The notes: generated by a model not told the origin, from the letters alone. Counted from the stretch's first letter, positions 45,536-56,345 are shown. The stretch is 64,000 nt of DNA from Agromyces cerinus subsp. cerinus (GCF_900142065.1 NZ_FSRJ01000001.1:62001-126000); one strand, 5' to 3'. A program made the numbers and translations.

Positions 45536-45623
45536 ACACGGCGACCCCGCGGCGGTACCGCTCCCGCCCGTGTGGGCTCACCAACGGTACGACAGAATGG
45601 AACGGTTCGATCGGGAGGATCCC

Positions 45624-46931
45624 ATGCGCATCTCCGTCATCGGCTGCGGCTACCTCGGTGCGGTGCACGCCTCCGCGATGGCCGAACTCGGCCACGACGT
45701 GGTCGGCATCGACGTCGACGAGCGCAAGATCGCGGCGCTCGCGGCCGGACGGCCGGCGTTCTACGAGCCGGGACTGCCCGAGATCCTCGCCTCGGCGACG
45801 GCGAGCGGGCGGCTGCGATTCAGCACCGACATCGCCGCCGCAGCAGATGCCGAGGTGCACTTCGTCGCCGTCGGCACGCCGCAGTCCGCCGAGACGGGCG
45901 CGGCCGACGTCTCGTTCGTCGATGCGGCCTTCTTCGCGCTGTTGCCGCATCTTGCCGACGGCGCCCTCGTCGTCGGCAAGAGCACGGTGCCCGTGGGCAC
46001 GGCCGCACGCCTCGCCGAACGCCTCGCGGCGGAGGCGCCGCATGCCCGCCTCGCGTGGAATCCCGAGTTCCTGCGCGAGGGCTTCGCGGTGAAGGACACC
46101 CTTTCGCCCGACCGCCTGGTGTACGGCATCGGAGCGGGCGACGGCCACGCGGCATCCGTGCTCGATCACGTCTACCGTGCCGCGATCGAGGCGGGTACGC
46201 CCCGCATCGTCACCGACTACGCCACGGCCGAACTCGTGAAGGTCGCCGCGAACGCATTCCTCGCGACGAAGATCAGCTTCATCAACGCGATGTCCGAGAT
46301 CGCCGATGCCACGGGGGCGGATGTCACGGCGCTCGCCGACGCGATCGGGCATGACGCCCGCATCGGCCGGCGCTTCCTCAATGCGGGGGTCGGCTTCGGC
46401 GGCGGTTGCCTTCCGAAGGACATCCGCGGGTTCATCGCTCGAGCCGAGGAGCTCGGCCTGCACGACACGCTCGCCTTCCTCGGCGCGGTCGACGAGACCA
46501 ACCTGCGTCAGCGGCGCCGCGTCGTGGACCTGGCGGTGCAGGACCTCGGCGGCACCGCGGCCGGCCGGAAGGTCGCCGTGCTCGGCGTGACCTTCAAGCC
46601 CGATTCCGACGACGTGCGCGATTCGCCGGCGCTCGACATCGCCGTCAGCCTGCAGGAGCTCGGCGCAGAGGTGGTCGTGACCGACCCCGAGGGGCTCGAG
46701 AACGCACTGGCACGGCGCCCCGACCTCCGCGCGGCGTCGACGACGCGCGAGGCCCTGTTCGGCGCGGATCTCGTGATCCTCGCCACCGAGTGGAACGAGT
46801 ACCGCGCGCTGGACCCTGCGGCCGCCGGCCGGCTCGTGGGGGAGCGGCGGATCATCGACGGGCGCAACGTGCTCGATCCCGCCGCGTGGCGGTCTGCCGG
46901 CTGGCACTACCGGGGCATCGGCCGGCCGTAG
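45624..46931 (+). CDS. ugd: UDP-glucose 6-dehydrogenase
   Basis: The enzyme oxidises UDP-glucose to UDP-glucuronate with two NAD+. It has 435 residues: dinucleotide motif GCGYLG (7-12), Thr121 in KSTVPVGT, Glu148 in WNPEFLREG, Lys206 and Asn210 in ELVKVAANAF, catalytic Cys262 in GFGGGCLPKD and the C-terminal domain (VLGVTFKPDSDDVRDSPA). ATG at 45624 with GGGAGGA at 45612-45618. No glycosyltransferases are adjacent, so the use of UDP-glucuronate (capsule, glycolipid or other) is open. Confidence 0.96.
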   Translation: MRISVIGCGYLGAVHASAMAELGHDVVGIDVDERKIAALAAGRPAFYEPGLPEILASATASGRLRFSTDIAAAADAEVHFVAVGTPQSAETGAADVSFVDAAFFALLPHLADGALVVGKSTVPVGTAARLAERLAAEAPHARLAWNPEFLREGFAVKDTLSPDRLVYGIGAGDGHAASVLDHVYRAAIEAGTPRIVTDYATAELVKVAANAFLATKISFINAMSEIADATGADVTALADAIGHDARIGRRFLNAGVGFGGGCLPKDIRGFIARAEELGLHDTLAFLGAVDETNLRQRRRVVDLAVQDLGGTAAGRKVAVLGVTFKPDSDDVRDSPALDIAVSLQELGAEVVVTDPEGLENALARRPDLRAASTTREALFGADLVILATEWNEYRALDPAAAGRLVGERRIIDGRNVLDPAAWRSAGWHYRGIGRP

Positions 46932-46969
46932 CGGCCGCTGCGCCCGGCCGAGCGCAGGCGGACATGAGA

Positions 46970-46995
46970 AAACCCCCTCCCGAAGGAGGGGGTTT
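46970..46995 (-). terminator. intrinsic terminator of tRNA-Pro
   Basis: 11-bp arms AAACCCCCTCC (46970-46980) and GGAGGGGGTTT (46985-46995), loop CGAA. Read on the minus strand it is followed by TTTTCTC. It also ends the convergent ugd transcript. Confidence 0.9.
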
Positions 46996-47000
46996 CACCC

Positions 47001-47076
<76 letters not shown>

Positions 47077-47180
47077 GGTGGCCCTTGCGAGCCTCAACAA
47101 GAATAGCCGATAAATCGAGGCCGTCAGACCATCTCGGGCCCGCGACGGGCGATCGCCCGCCCCGACCTGCCTACGGACGA

Positions 47181-48152
47181 CTATTCGGTGGGCACGAGCG
47201 TCAGCAGGGTCGCCTCCGGCGGGCACGCGAAGCGCACCGGGGCGTAGATCGAGGTGCCGAGGCCCGCGGAGACGTTCAGGAACGCCGACCGAAGACCGTG
47301 ACGCCAAACACTGAGACCCTTGACCTGATCGCGGGGGATGTCGCAGTTGGTGACGAGCGCGCCGAAGCCCGGCACGCACACCTGGCCGCCGTGCGTGTGC
47401 CCGGCGAGCATGAGCTGCGCGCCGTGGTTCACGAACGAGTTGAGCACGCGCTGGTACGGCGCGTGGGCGACGCCGACGGTCACGGTGGGACGAACGACCG
47501 CGGATGCCTCGTCGGGCCACGTCTCATCGCCGAGCGGGTCTTCGGCACGCAACTCGTCGATCGCCGCGGTGATGAGGTCGAGGCGGTCGTAGCCCTTGTG
47601 CGGGTCGTCGACGCCGAAGAATTCGAAATGCGTGCCGCGCAGGTCGAGCGCGGTCGCGGTGTTGTCGAGGTCCTGCCAGCCGAGCTCGTCGAAGAACGCG
47701 TGCAGTTCGCCGATGTCGAGCCGACTGGCGCGACGGCCGAGGCGCGACGGTCCGGCGAAGTACGCGAACGGGTTCTTCATCACCGGGCCGAAGTAGTCGT
47801 TCGAGCCGTTGACGAAGACGCCGGGCACGCCGCGGAACGGCTCGAGCGCCCGACGGACTCCCTCGATACCGCGCTCGTGTCCGAGGTTGTCGCCGGTGTC
47901 GACGACGAGATCGGGCTGCAGCGCGGCGAGGCTCCGCACCCATTCCTGCTTGTCGCGCTGCCACGGCGCCATGTGCAGGTCGGAGAGGTGCAGCACGCGG
48001 ATCGGCTCCGCGCCCGGTGGGAGCACCGGGACATCCACTCGGCGGAGCGTCCAACGCGTGCGTTCGACCAATGATCCGTAAGCGAAGGCGGCGACGCCCG
48101 CCGCGCCGATCGCCAGGGCGATCCGCGCGACGGGCGTCAAGCGGGCGGTCAA
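47181..48152 (-). CDS. membrane-anchored metallophosphoesterase
   Basis: The protein has 323 residues. An N-terminal hydrophobic segment (about 8-28) anchors it. Calcineurin-like motifs: HLSDLHM (His, Asp), VVDTGDN, NGSNDYF (in place of GNHD; the Asn/Asp step is kept), VGVAHAP and LAGHTHGGQ. Metal-dependent phosphoesterase of unknown substrate; relatives sit next to bifunctional PBP genes in many actinobacteria. The start is a rare TTG at 48150-48152 whose last two bases are part of the PBP stop (TTGA overlap), so translation depends on the PBP gene. Confidence 0.9.
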   Translation of the reverse strand: MTARLTPVARIALAIGAAGVAAFAYGSLVERTRWTLRRVDVPVLPPGAEPIRVLHLSDLHMAPWQRDKQEWVRSLAALQPDLVVDTGDNLGHERGIEGVRRALEPFRGVPGVFVNGSNDYFGPVMKNPFAYFAGPSRLGRRASRLDIGELHAFFDELGWQDLDNTATALDLRGTHFEFFGVDDPHKGYDRLDLITAAIDELRAEDPLGDETWPDEASAVVRPTVTVGVAHAPYQRVLNSFVNHGAQLMLAGHTHGGQVCVPGFGALVTNCDIPRDQVKGLSVWRHGLRSAFLNVSAGLGTSIYAPVRFACPPEATLLTLVPTE

Positions 48153-50782
48153 CCGTTGTCCGGAGGGTTGCCGCCGCCGTCGCCGCCATTGCCGAGACGG
48201 CCGACCACGATCGTCACCTTCGAACCCGCCTTGGCGTTCTCACCTGACCCGGGCGACTGGGAGAGCACGAATCCGATCTTGGACGGGTCGGCCGTGTCCT
48301 CCTCGTTCCGCTCGACGCGGAAGCCGGCCGCCGTGAGGGCGGCTTCCGCCTGATCCGCCTGCATGCCGGTCACGTCGGGGACTCCCGATTGGTTGCCCCG
48401 GCTGGTCTTGAGGGAGATCGCAGAGCCGCGCGGAGCCTGGCCGGTGGCCGACTGGCTGCCGATCGTGCCCTTCGGCTGCGACGAGTCGACCTCGCCGTCC
48501 ATCGACCAGCCGAATCCGGCCTGTTCGAGCGCCTTCTGGGCGGCTTCGGGAGCGAGACCCAGCACACTCGGCACGGTCGCCATCGGGGTCGACAGGTACT
48601 CCTGCTTCGGCTCGGGGAAGTCGGATCCGGGGTACTTCGTATTCGCGACGTCCATGATGCGCGGCCAGATGTTGTGGCGGAGGACCGCGGCCTGCTCACC
48701 GTCGAAGTAGGTGTCGCGGAGGTTGACGAATCCGGTGACGTTGTACACGCCGACGACCGTCGCCACCCTCGACGAGGCGCCGCTCATCCAGGTCGCGTAG
48801 GCGTCGTCGGTGGTACCGGTCTTGCCGATCATCGGCGTGTCCGAGGTGTCCATCTTGTAGCGCGACGATCGGCCGGTGCCGTCGGTCATCACGCGCTGCA
48901 GCGCATAGTTCATGCCGGCGGCCACATCGGGGGTGATCGCCTGCGTGCACGTCGACTTGGGCACGTCGATCGGCTCGCCGTTCGCATCGGTGATGCTGTC
49001 GATCGCGATCGGGGTGCACGACTTGCCGCCACCTGCCACGGCGGCGAACGCGGTCGCCATCGAGACCGGGGCGACCTCTTCGGTGCCGAGCACCGCGGAG
49101 GGGCCGAACGGGATGCGGTTGCCGTTCTCGTCGAGGCCCTCGCCGAGCGGCTTGCCGTCGGCGCGACCGGCGCTCATGAGGCCGGACGCGGTGTTCTTGA
49201 TGCCGCAGAGGTCGAGCTGCTTCGCCATCGCCACGAAACCGGTGTTCTCGGAGTTGACGGTGTTGAACAGGGCGCTCCAGTAGCCGCCGTTGCCGCCTTC
49301 GTCGTTGCGGGGGTCCCAGTCGCCGGCGTCCTTCGGGCCGTCGCAGCTGTCTTGGAACGTGCCCCAGTTCGAGCGCTTCTTCGCGTCGACGCTCTCGTTG
49401 ACCGAGTGCCCCTCGTTCAGCCACTCGCCGAGCGTGAAGATCTTGAACGTCGAGCCGGGCTGGAATCCGTGGGAGCTGCCGTAGTCGATCGTCGCGTTGT
49501 AGTTCACCGCGTCGTACTGGTCGCCGGTCACGTCGGGGTCGACGTTGTACGTGGTGTTCTGCGCCATCGACAGGATGCGTCCGGTGCCGACCTCGACCGA
49601 GACCGCCGAGCCGCCGATGTTGACGCCCTCCGCCGACGCCGGCACGTTCTCGTGCACTGCGGCGTCGGCCGTGGTCTGCAGGTCGACGTCGATCGTCGTG
49701 TAGATGTCGAGGCCGCCGCGCTCGAGCATGCGGGCACCCTCGTTGACGTCTTCGGTCGCGGGATCGTCGAACTTGTTCTTGATCTCCCACGTCACGTAGT
49801 CGCAGAAGTAGGCGTAGATTCCCGCGGCCTGGCATCCGCTCGACGGCTCGGTGATCTTCGGGGCCACAGGCTCGGCGACGGCTGCGTCGTACTGCTCCTG
49901 CGTGACCTTCTTCTCGGAGAGCATCTTGCCGAGGATGTAGTCGCGGCGCTCCTTGTTGCGCGCATAGGGCACGGGTTCGCCGTCGACCACGGTCGCGGCG
50001 CCGTTGAGCTCGTCTTCGGGGTAGTCGAGGCGGAACTCCTCGGGGCTGTTGACGATCGCGATGAGGCTTGCCGCCTGCGCGAGCGAGAGGTCTTTCGCGT
50101 TCGTGCCGAAGTAGTAGGACGCGGCGGTCTGCACGCCGTAGATCTGCCCGCCGAATCCGGCGATGTCGAGGTAGCCGCGGAGGATCTCGTCCTTCGGGTA
50201 CTCCTTCTCGACGGCGATCGCGTACCGCATCTCCTTGAGCTTGCGGTCGATCGACGTGCGGGTGTGCTTCTCCCAGGCCTCGGCGCGTTCTTCGTCGGTC
50301 GTCGCCTTCGCCATGTCGTTCGCGACGAGCACGTTCTTCACGTACTGCTGGGTGATCGACGATCCGCCCTGGGTGCCCTTGTTGAGCGCGGTGCTGACCG
50401 CGCCGCGCACGGTGCCCGCGATGTCGATGCCGCCGTGGTCGTAGAACCTCGGGTCCTCACCTGCGATCGCCGCGTCCTTGAGGAACTGCGAGATGTAGTC
50501 GAACGCCACTTCCTCGCGGTTGTCGTCGTAGAAGTTGGCCAACGGCACGACCGACTTGTCGGCGTTCACCGCGTAGATCGTGGACTTCTGCGCCAGCTCC
50601 TCGATCTGGAGGTACCCGGGCAGGTTCTCGAACATCGTGATGCTGTTGTTCGCGGCCATGCCGGTGACAGCGAGGGCCGGAGTCACTGCGGCGGTGACGA
50701 GCACGCCGGCGAGAGCGCTCATGCCGACGAAGCCGAGGATTCCGGCGCCGACGTCGCTCATCGTACGTTTTTGGGCAGACAT
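48149..50782 (-). CDS. bifunctional class A penicillin-binding protein with PASTA repeats
   Basis: The protein has 877 residues. It polymerises and crosslinks peptidoglycan outside the membrane. One N-terminal membrane helix (about 10-40); GT51 transglycosylase with EDPRFYDHGGID and QGGSSITQQYVKN; transpeptidase with STFK (GSTFKIFTLGEW), SEN and KTGT (MIGKTGTTDDAY); then two PASTA domains (VPSVLGLAPEAAQKAL and VPDVTGMQADQAEAAL) and a Gly/Asn/Pro tail. ATG at 50780-50782 is preferred; an in-frame ATG at 50761 is an alternative because TTGTCA and CACTAT upstream could place the transcript start just inside. Resembles mycobacterial PonA2. Confidence 0.95.
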   Translation of the reverse strand: MSAQKRTMSDVGAGILGFVGMSALAGVLVTAAVTPALAVTGMAANNSITMFENLPGYLQIEELAQKSTIYAVNADKSVVPLANFYDDNREEVAFDYISQFLKDAAIAGEDPRFYDHGGIDIAGTVRGAVSTALNKGTQGGSSITQQYVKNVLVANDMAKATTDEERAEAWEKHTRTSIDRKLKEMRYAIAVEKEYPKDEILRGYLDIAGFGGQIYGVQTAASYYFGTNAKDLSLAQAASLIAIVNSPEEFRLDYPEDELNGAATVVDGEPVPYARNKERRDYILGKMLSEKKVTQEQYDAAVAEPVAPKITEPSSGCQAAGIYAYFCDYVTWEIKNKFDDPATEDVNEGARMLERGGLDIYTTIDVDLQTTADAAVHENVPASAEGVNIGGSAVSVEVGTGRILSMAQNTTYNVDPDVTGDQYDAVNYNATIDYGSSHGFQPGSTFKIFTLGEWLNEGHSVNESVDAKKRSNWGTFQDSCDGPKDAGDWDPRNDEGGNGGYWSALFNTVNSENTGFVAMAKQLDLCGIKNTASGLMSAGRADGKPLGEGLDENGNRIPFGPSAVLGTEEVAPVSMATAFAAVAGGGKSCTPIAIDSITDANGEPIDVPKSTCTQAITPDVAAGMNYALQRVMTDGTGRSSRYKMDTSDTPMIGKTGTTDDAYATWMSGASSRVATVVGVYNVTGFVNLRDTYFDGEQAAVLRHNIWPRIMDVANTKYPGSDFPEPKQEYLSTPMATVPSVLGLAPEAAQKALEQAGFGWSMDGEVDSSQPKGTIGSQSATGQAPRGSAISLKTSRGNQSGVPDVTGMQADQAEAALTAAGFRVERNEEDTADPSKIGFVLSQSPGSGENAKAGSKVTIVVGRLGNGGDGGGNPPDNG

Positions 50783-50945
50783 ATAGTGGAGCTTAACGGA
50801 GAAGGCTGACAAATCCCGCTATGCAGGCTGAACGTTGCATCGCGGCGGAGGCGCGCCGAAGTACGCGAATCCCGCGCTCCGTTCGACCTCGCCGCGGCAT
50901 TCGGCCGCGGCCCGGTCGATGCAGGCGACACAGAGACGAGGAACC

Positions 50946-51179
50946 ATGACGACCTGGGAGTACATCACCACTCCGCTGCTCATCCACAACACCGCGGCGA
51001 TCCTGAACAACTGGGGCTCCGAGGGATGGGAGCTCGTGCAGATCGTGCAGGGCCCCGAGGGCGGTCTCGTCGCGTACCTGAAGCGGCCCAAGGGCGGCGA
51101 GGACTCGGTAGCGGCTTCGGCCGGTGCCGCCGCGGCCGCGCAGGCCGCGAAGCAGTTCGAGGGCGAGGGGCACGCCTGA
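50946..51179 (+). CDS. small DUF4177-like protein
   Basis: The protein has 77 residues. The first half (WEYITTPLLIHNTAAILNNWGSEGWELVQIVQGPEGG) has the strand-helix-strand pattern with the WELV motif seen in DUF4177-type proteins; the second half is Ala-rich and probably flexible. No function known. GAGGA precedes the ATG. It overlaps the RidA gene by one base (TGATG), the same order as in other actinobacteria near the PBP gene. Confidence 0.8.
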   Translation: MTTWEYITTPLLIHNTAAILNNWGSEGWELVQIVQGPEGGLVAYLKRPKGGEDSVAASAGAAAAAQAAKQFEGEGHA

Positions 51180-51649
51180 TGGCCGCCTACGAGGCACGCC
51201 TGGCCGAGCTCGGCATCGAGCTGCCCGACGTCGCTCCGCCCGTCGCCGCATACGTGCCGGCCGTCGTCACCGGCGCCCACGTCTACACCTCGGGCCAGCT
51301 GCCCTTCACCGCAGGCGCCCTCCCGGCGACCGGCAAGGTCGGCGACGGCCACGGGCTCGTGCCGGCCGATGACGCGAAGGCCTACGCCCGCACGTGCGTG
51401 CTCAACGCCCTCGCGGCCGTGCGTGCCGAGATCGGCTCGCTCGACCGGGTCACCCGCATCGTGAAGCTCGTCGGCTTCGTGGCGTCGGACCCGTCGTTCA
51501 CCGGCCAGCCCGGAGTCATCAACGGCGCATCCGAAGTGCTCGGCGAGATCTTCGGCGACGCGGGCCGTCACGCCCGCTCGGCGGTCGGCGTCGCGGTGCT
51601 GCCGCTCGACTCGCCGGTCGAGCTCGAACTGGTGGTCGAGTTCGCCTAG
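51179..51649 (+). CDS. RidA family protein (longer Rv3678c-like form)
   Basis: The protein has 156 residues, longer than canonical RidA (about 127). Features: ELGIELPDVAPPVAAYVPAVVTGAHVYTSGQLP, GKVGDGHGLVPADDAKAYARTCVLNALAAV and the conserved Arg region HARSAVGVAVLPLDSPVELELVVEF. This subgroup is widespread in actinobacteria beside PBP and phosphoesterase genes; whether it deaminates enamines like RidA at 18062-18445 is not established. Confidence 0.9.
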   Translation: MAAYEARLAELGIELPDVAPPVAAYVPAVVTGAHVYTSGQLPFTAGALPATGKVGDGHGLVPADDAKAYARTCVLNALAAVRAEIGSLDRVTRIVKLVGFVASDPSFTGQPGVINGASEVLGEIFGDAGRHARSAVGVAVLPLDSPVELELVVEFA

Positions 51650-51669
51650 TCGGACCTCGCCACGAACTT

Positions 51670-51705
51670 GGATGCCGCGTCGGGATCGATCCCGACGCGG
51701 CATCC
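51670..51705. terminator. 36-bp perfect palindrome between convergent ridA and acs genes
   Basis: 18-bp arm GGATGCCGCGTCGGGATC (51670-51687) followed at once by its exact complement (51688-51705). Shared terminator-like element, 20 nt past the RidA stop and 23 nt before the acs stop; member of the GGATGCC family. Confidence 0.75.
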
Positions 51706-51728
51706 GTCGTTTCAAGCCGGGTGAAGCC

Positions 51729-53681
<1,953 letters not shown>

Positions 53682-53879
53682 GGTTCTTCAGTCGCTCCTT
53701 CGCGAGTGTTCTTCGGATGGGTCGCCTGCCCCACGCAGCACACTACCCGCCGCTCCGATCAGGTGAGGAATCCTGTCGTCCTGTAGCGTCGCAGAGCGGT
53801 TTTCGAGCCGAACGGCGCGCGTTCCTGTGCCCAAGCGCAGAGAATTCTGTGTGTCGGCACAAATGAGGACAGAAAATAC

Positions 53880-53907
53880 TTGCGCATCCTTCTGCAAGCC
53901 GTATGCT
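53880..53907 (+). promoter_or_regulatory. promoter of the 6C-type small RNA
   Basis: TTGCGC (53880-53885), 16 bp, TATGCT (53902-53907). Predicted start near 53914. Part of the 465-nt gene-free stretch 53682-54146, which otherwise holds the acs promoter region, the small RNA and the tadA promoter. Confidence 0.7.
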
Positions 53908-53913
53908 GAGTAC

Positions 53914-54089
53914 CGCCCGAACACTCGTTTCGTGGCCTGCAGCGCTCGCGATTCCCCCCAATCCTTGCGCTGCCGAGGCGGCACCTGTTCCCCCCAATGG
54001 GTGCCGCCCCCTTTCGTTAACAGGCAGTGCACGATGTGCGCCGCGACCCGATCGAGTCCTCCTCCACAACGGTGTGGGGGAGGCTCTTT
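53914..54089 (+). ncRNA. 6C RNA-type small RNA
   Basis: About 176 nt from the predicted start to a terminator. Hairpin 1: GCAGCGC (53939-53945) with GCGCTGC (53967-53973), inner stem GATT/AATC closing a CCCCCC loop (53954-53959). Hairpin 2: GGCGGCACC (53977-53985) with GGTGCCGCC (54000-54008), inner TT/AA closing a second CCCCCC loop (53990-53995). Two hairpins each showing six cytosines define the actinobacterial 6C RNA family (B11 in mycobacteria). The 3' stem CCTCCTCCACA/TGTGGGGGAGG (54058-54083) with CTCTTT is an intrinsic terminator. The C-rich loops pair with G-rich mRNA sites in mycobacteria. Confidence 0.88.
54058..54089 (+). terminator. intrinsic terminator of the 6C RNA
   Basis: 11-bp stem with one G-T wobble, tetraloop ACGG, then CTCTTT. 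It lies between the small-RNA promoter and the tadA promoter and would isolate tadA from upstream transcription. Confidence 0.85.
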
Positions 54090-54146
54090 CCATATCTGGG
54101 GCCGAACGGATGCCTCCGAGCCCGCACCGGTTCCTACGCTCGCGAC

Positions 54147-55304
54147 ATGCCCCATCCCTTCGTGGCGTCGCCGTCCTGGCAGCGGGAGCCCCCCGTGCCA
54201 TCCTCCGTCGAGCGCGCATTCGGGCCGCGCGACCGTGACGCGCCCCGGGCGAGGGTCGGGTCGCCGGTCGTCGGTCCGGCAGGTGCCGGGAGGCTCGACC
54301 GCGGCGGCGGAGCCCCCGGCGGCTCCGTGCCGACCGTGCCGACCGTGCCGACCGTGCCGACCGAGGCGACGCGACGGCCCGGCGCGGACCTGTCGTTGCT
54401 CGGCCCGCTCGAGGTGTTCGCCGCCGATGGGCCGGTCACCGACCTCTTCGTCAACGGCGACCGCGGCCTCTGGATCGATCGCGGCGCCGGTGCCGAGCGC
54501 GAGCCCGGCTGGACGGCCGACGAAGCCGAGGTTCGCGCGCTCGCCGTGCAGCTCATCGCGCGAGGCGGGCGTCACATCGACGAGGCGACGCCCGCGGTCG
54601 ACGTGCGGCTGGGGGCGGGCATCCGGGTGCACGCGGTGCTGCCGCCCGTGTCGTCGACCGGCACGACGATCTCGGTGCGGGTGCCGCGGGCGGGCGGGTT
54701 CTCGCTCGCCGCGCTCGCGCGGGCGGGCATGATCGACCCGTCGCAGGAGTCGGCGTTGCGAGCTGCGGTCGGCGGCCGCAAGAACCTGCTCGTGACGGGT
54801 GCCGGCGGCACCGGCAAGACGACCCTGCTCGCCGCACTCCTCGCCGAGGCGCCCGAGCGCGAGCGGCTCGTGATCATCGAAGACGTCGCCGAGCTGCAGG
54901 TCCACCATCCGCACGTGGTCTCGCTCGAGGCGCGGCAGGCCAACCTCGAGGGCACGGGCCGGGTCGGGCTCGATGCGCTGCTCCGCGAGGCGCTGCGCAT
55001 GCGCCCCGATCGCCTCGTCGTCGGCGAGTGCCGCGGCGCCGAGCTCCGCGAACTCCTCGCCGCGCTCAACACCGGTCACGACGGAGGCGCCGGCACCCTG
55101 CACGCGAACTCGCTCGCCGACGTCCCCGCCCGGCTCGAGGCGCTCGGGGCGATCGCCGGCCTCTCGCCCGATGCCCTCGCGCGGCAGACGGTGAGCGCCT
55201 TCGACCTCGTGCTCCATCTCGAGCGCGTCGACGGACGGCGCCGACTCGCGCAGATGGGCCGATTCGAGCAGCGCGACGACCGCCTCGCGGTCGAGGCGAC
55301 ATGA
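54147..55304 (+). CDS. tadA: TadA/CpaF-type pilus assembly ATPase
   Basis: The protein has 385 residues. This cytoplasmic secretion ATPase powers Flp/Tad pilus assembly. After a disordered N-terminus with a VPT repeat come the VirB11-like N-domain (GPVTDLFVNGDRGLWIDRG), Walker A VTGAGGTGKTTLL, the Asp box ERLVIIEDVAELQ, Walker B region RPDRLVVGECRGAELRELLAALNTGHDG and the His box AGTLHANS. The ATG at 54147 lies 6 nt after TACGCT (54135-54140), leaderless. In many actinobacteria a septum-site (Ssd/TadZ) gene precedes tadA; here the 6C RNA and acs do. Overlaps the next gene by ATGA. Confidence 0.93.
   Translation: MPHPFVASPSWQREPPVPSSVERAFGPRDRDAPRARVGSPVVGPAGAGRLDRGGGAPGGSVPTVPTVPTVPTEATRRPGADLSLLGPLEVFAADGPVTDLFVNGDRGLWIDRGAGAEREPGWTADEAEVRALAVQLIARGGRHIDEATPAVDVRLGAGIRVHAVLPPVSSTGTTISVRVPRAGGFSLAALARAGMIDPSQESALRAAVGGRKNLLVTGAGGTGKTTLLAALLAEAPERERLVIIEDVAELQVHHPHVVSLEARQANLEGTGRVGLDALLREALRMRPDRLVVGECRGAELRELLAALNTGHDGGAGTLHANSLADVPARLEALGAIAGLSPDALARQTVSAFDLVLHLERVDGRRRLAQMGRFEQRDDRLAVEAT
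54327..54362 (+). repeat. 9-bp tandem repeat in tadA
   Basis: Four exact copies of GTGCCGACC, encoding Val-Pro-Thr four times in the disordered N-terminal region. Likely to vary in copy number between strains. Confidence 0.85.
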
Positions 55305-56287
55305 GCGGGCGGATGCCGCGGCGGCCGTCGTTCCTCGATCGACTCGGCGGCCGACGGCGCTCAGACCCTGCGGCCGAGGTCGACGCGATCGCCGCGGTCA
55401 CCGAGCGGCTCGCGGTGCTGCTCGCGGCCGGAGTGCCGGCACCCGGCGCATGGAGCAACGTCGGCGCCGACTCGGCCTCCGGTGCCGACGCGGCAGTGCT
55501 CGCGGTCGCCGCGTCGGCGGCACGGCGCGGCGACCCGGTCGCGCCGGCCATCGCCGACGCGCTGTCCGAGCGCCCCGAGGCATCCGCCGCATGGCCGGTG
55601 CTCGCCGCGGCGTGGGGCGTCGCCGCCGAGTCCGGTGCGCCGCTCGCGGGGAGCCTGCGCGAGCTCGCCGCCGTGCTGCGCGACGAGGCGCAGCTGCGCC
55701 GGGAGGTTCGGGCCGCGCTCGCCGGCCCGGCTGCGAGCGCCCGGCTCGTGATGGCGTTGCCCGCGATCGCGGTGCTGTTCGGCGCCACACTCGGCTTCGA
55801 CACGCTGGGCGTGCTGTTCGGCAATCCCCTCGGTCTCGCCTGCCTCGTGCTCGGGCTCGGCAGCCTCTGGGGCGGCCACCGATGGAACCTGGCGCTCGCG
55901 GCTCGAGCCGGACGATCGCGGGTCGATGCCGGCCTCGAGCTCGAACTGCTGGCGATCGCCATGTCGAGCGGGGTGTCGATCGACCGGGCTCGGGCCTTGA
56001 CCCGCGACACGACCGTGCGGTTCATACCGCACGCCGGCGACGGCGCGGAGGTCGACGCGGTGCTCGGCCTCGCCGCACGTGCCGGTGCCCCGGTCGCCGA
56101 ACTGCTGCGTGCGGAGGCATTCCGCCTGCGCCGGGCCGCGAGGTCCGACGGCGTCGAGCGGGCTGCTGCGCTCGGTGTTCGGCTCATGCTGCCCCTCGGG
56201 CTCTGCGTGCTCCCGGCGTTCGTGCTGCTCGGCGTCGCACCCCTCATGATCTCGGTCGTCACCGGCACCCTCGGCGGTGCTCTGTGA
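55301..56287 (+). CDS. type II secretion F-like membrane protein (TadB/TadC-like)
   Basis: The protein has 328 residues. Two helical halves, each rich in Ala and Leu: an early T2SSF-like stretch (LAVLLAAGVPAPGAW, WGVAAESGAPLAGSLRELAAVLRDEAQLRREVRAALAGP) followed by membrane segments at about 145-190, then a second helical region (ELELLAIAMSSGVSIDRARAL) and a final membrane pair at about 292-325. It likely represents both inner-membrane platform proteins TadB and TadC in one chain, since no other candidate is present. Forms the base on which TadA acts. Confidence 0.82.
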   Translation: MSGRMPRRPSFLDRLGGRRRSDPAAEVDAIAAVTERLAVLLAAGVPAPGAWSNVGADSASGADAAVLAVAASAARRGDPVAPAIADALSERPEASAAWPVLAAAWGVAAESGAPLAGSLRELAAVLRDEAQLRREVRAALAGPAASARLVMALPAIAVLFGATLGFDTLGVLFGNPLGLACLVLGLGSLWGGHRWNLALAARAGRSRVDAGLELELLAIAMSSGVSIDRARALTRDTTVRFIPHAGDGAEVDAVLGLAARAGAPVAELLRAEAFRLRRAARSDGVERAAALGVRLMLPLGLCVLPAFVLLGVAPLMISVVTGTLGGAL

Positions 56288-56345
56288 CCCGACCCGACTC
56301 GTGCCACCCGACCGCCGGAACGCCGGCACCACCGAAAGGAACACC

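Noticed and set aside
50820-50949. Plus-strand 42-codon ORF before the DUF4177-like gene
   Set aside because: Arg-rich composition and poor third-position GC mark it as a shadow of GC-rich spacer DNA.
53849-53860. TGTG-N4-CACA dyad near acs as a CRP/GlxR site
   Set aside because: CRP-type sites have 8 bp between TGTG and CACA; the spacing here is 4 bp, so the match is not convincing.
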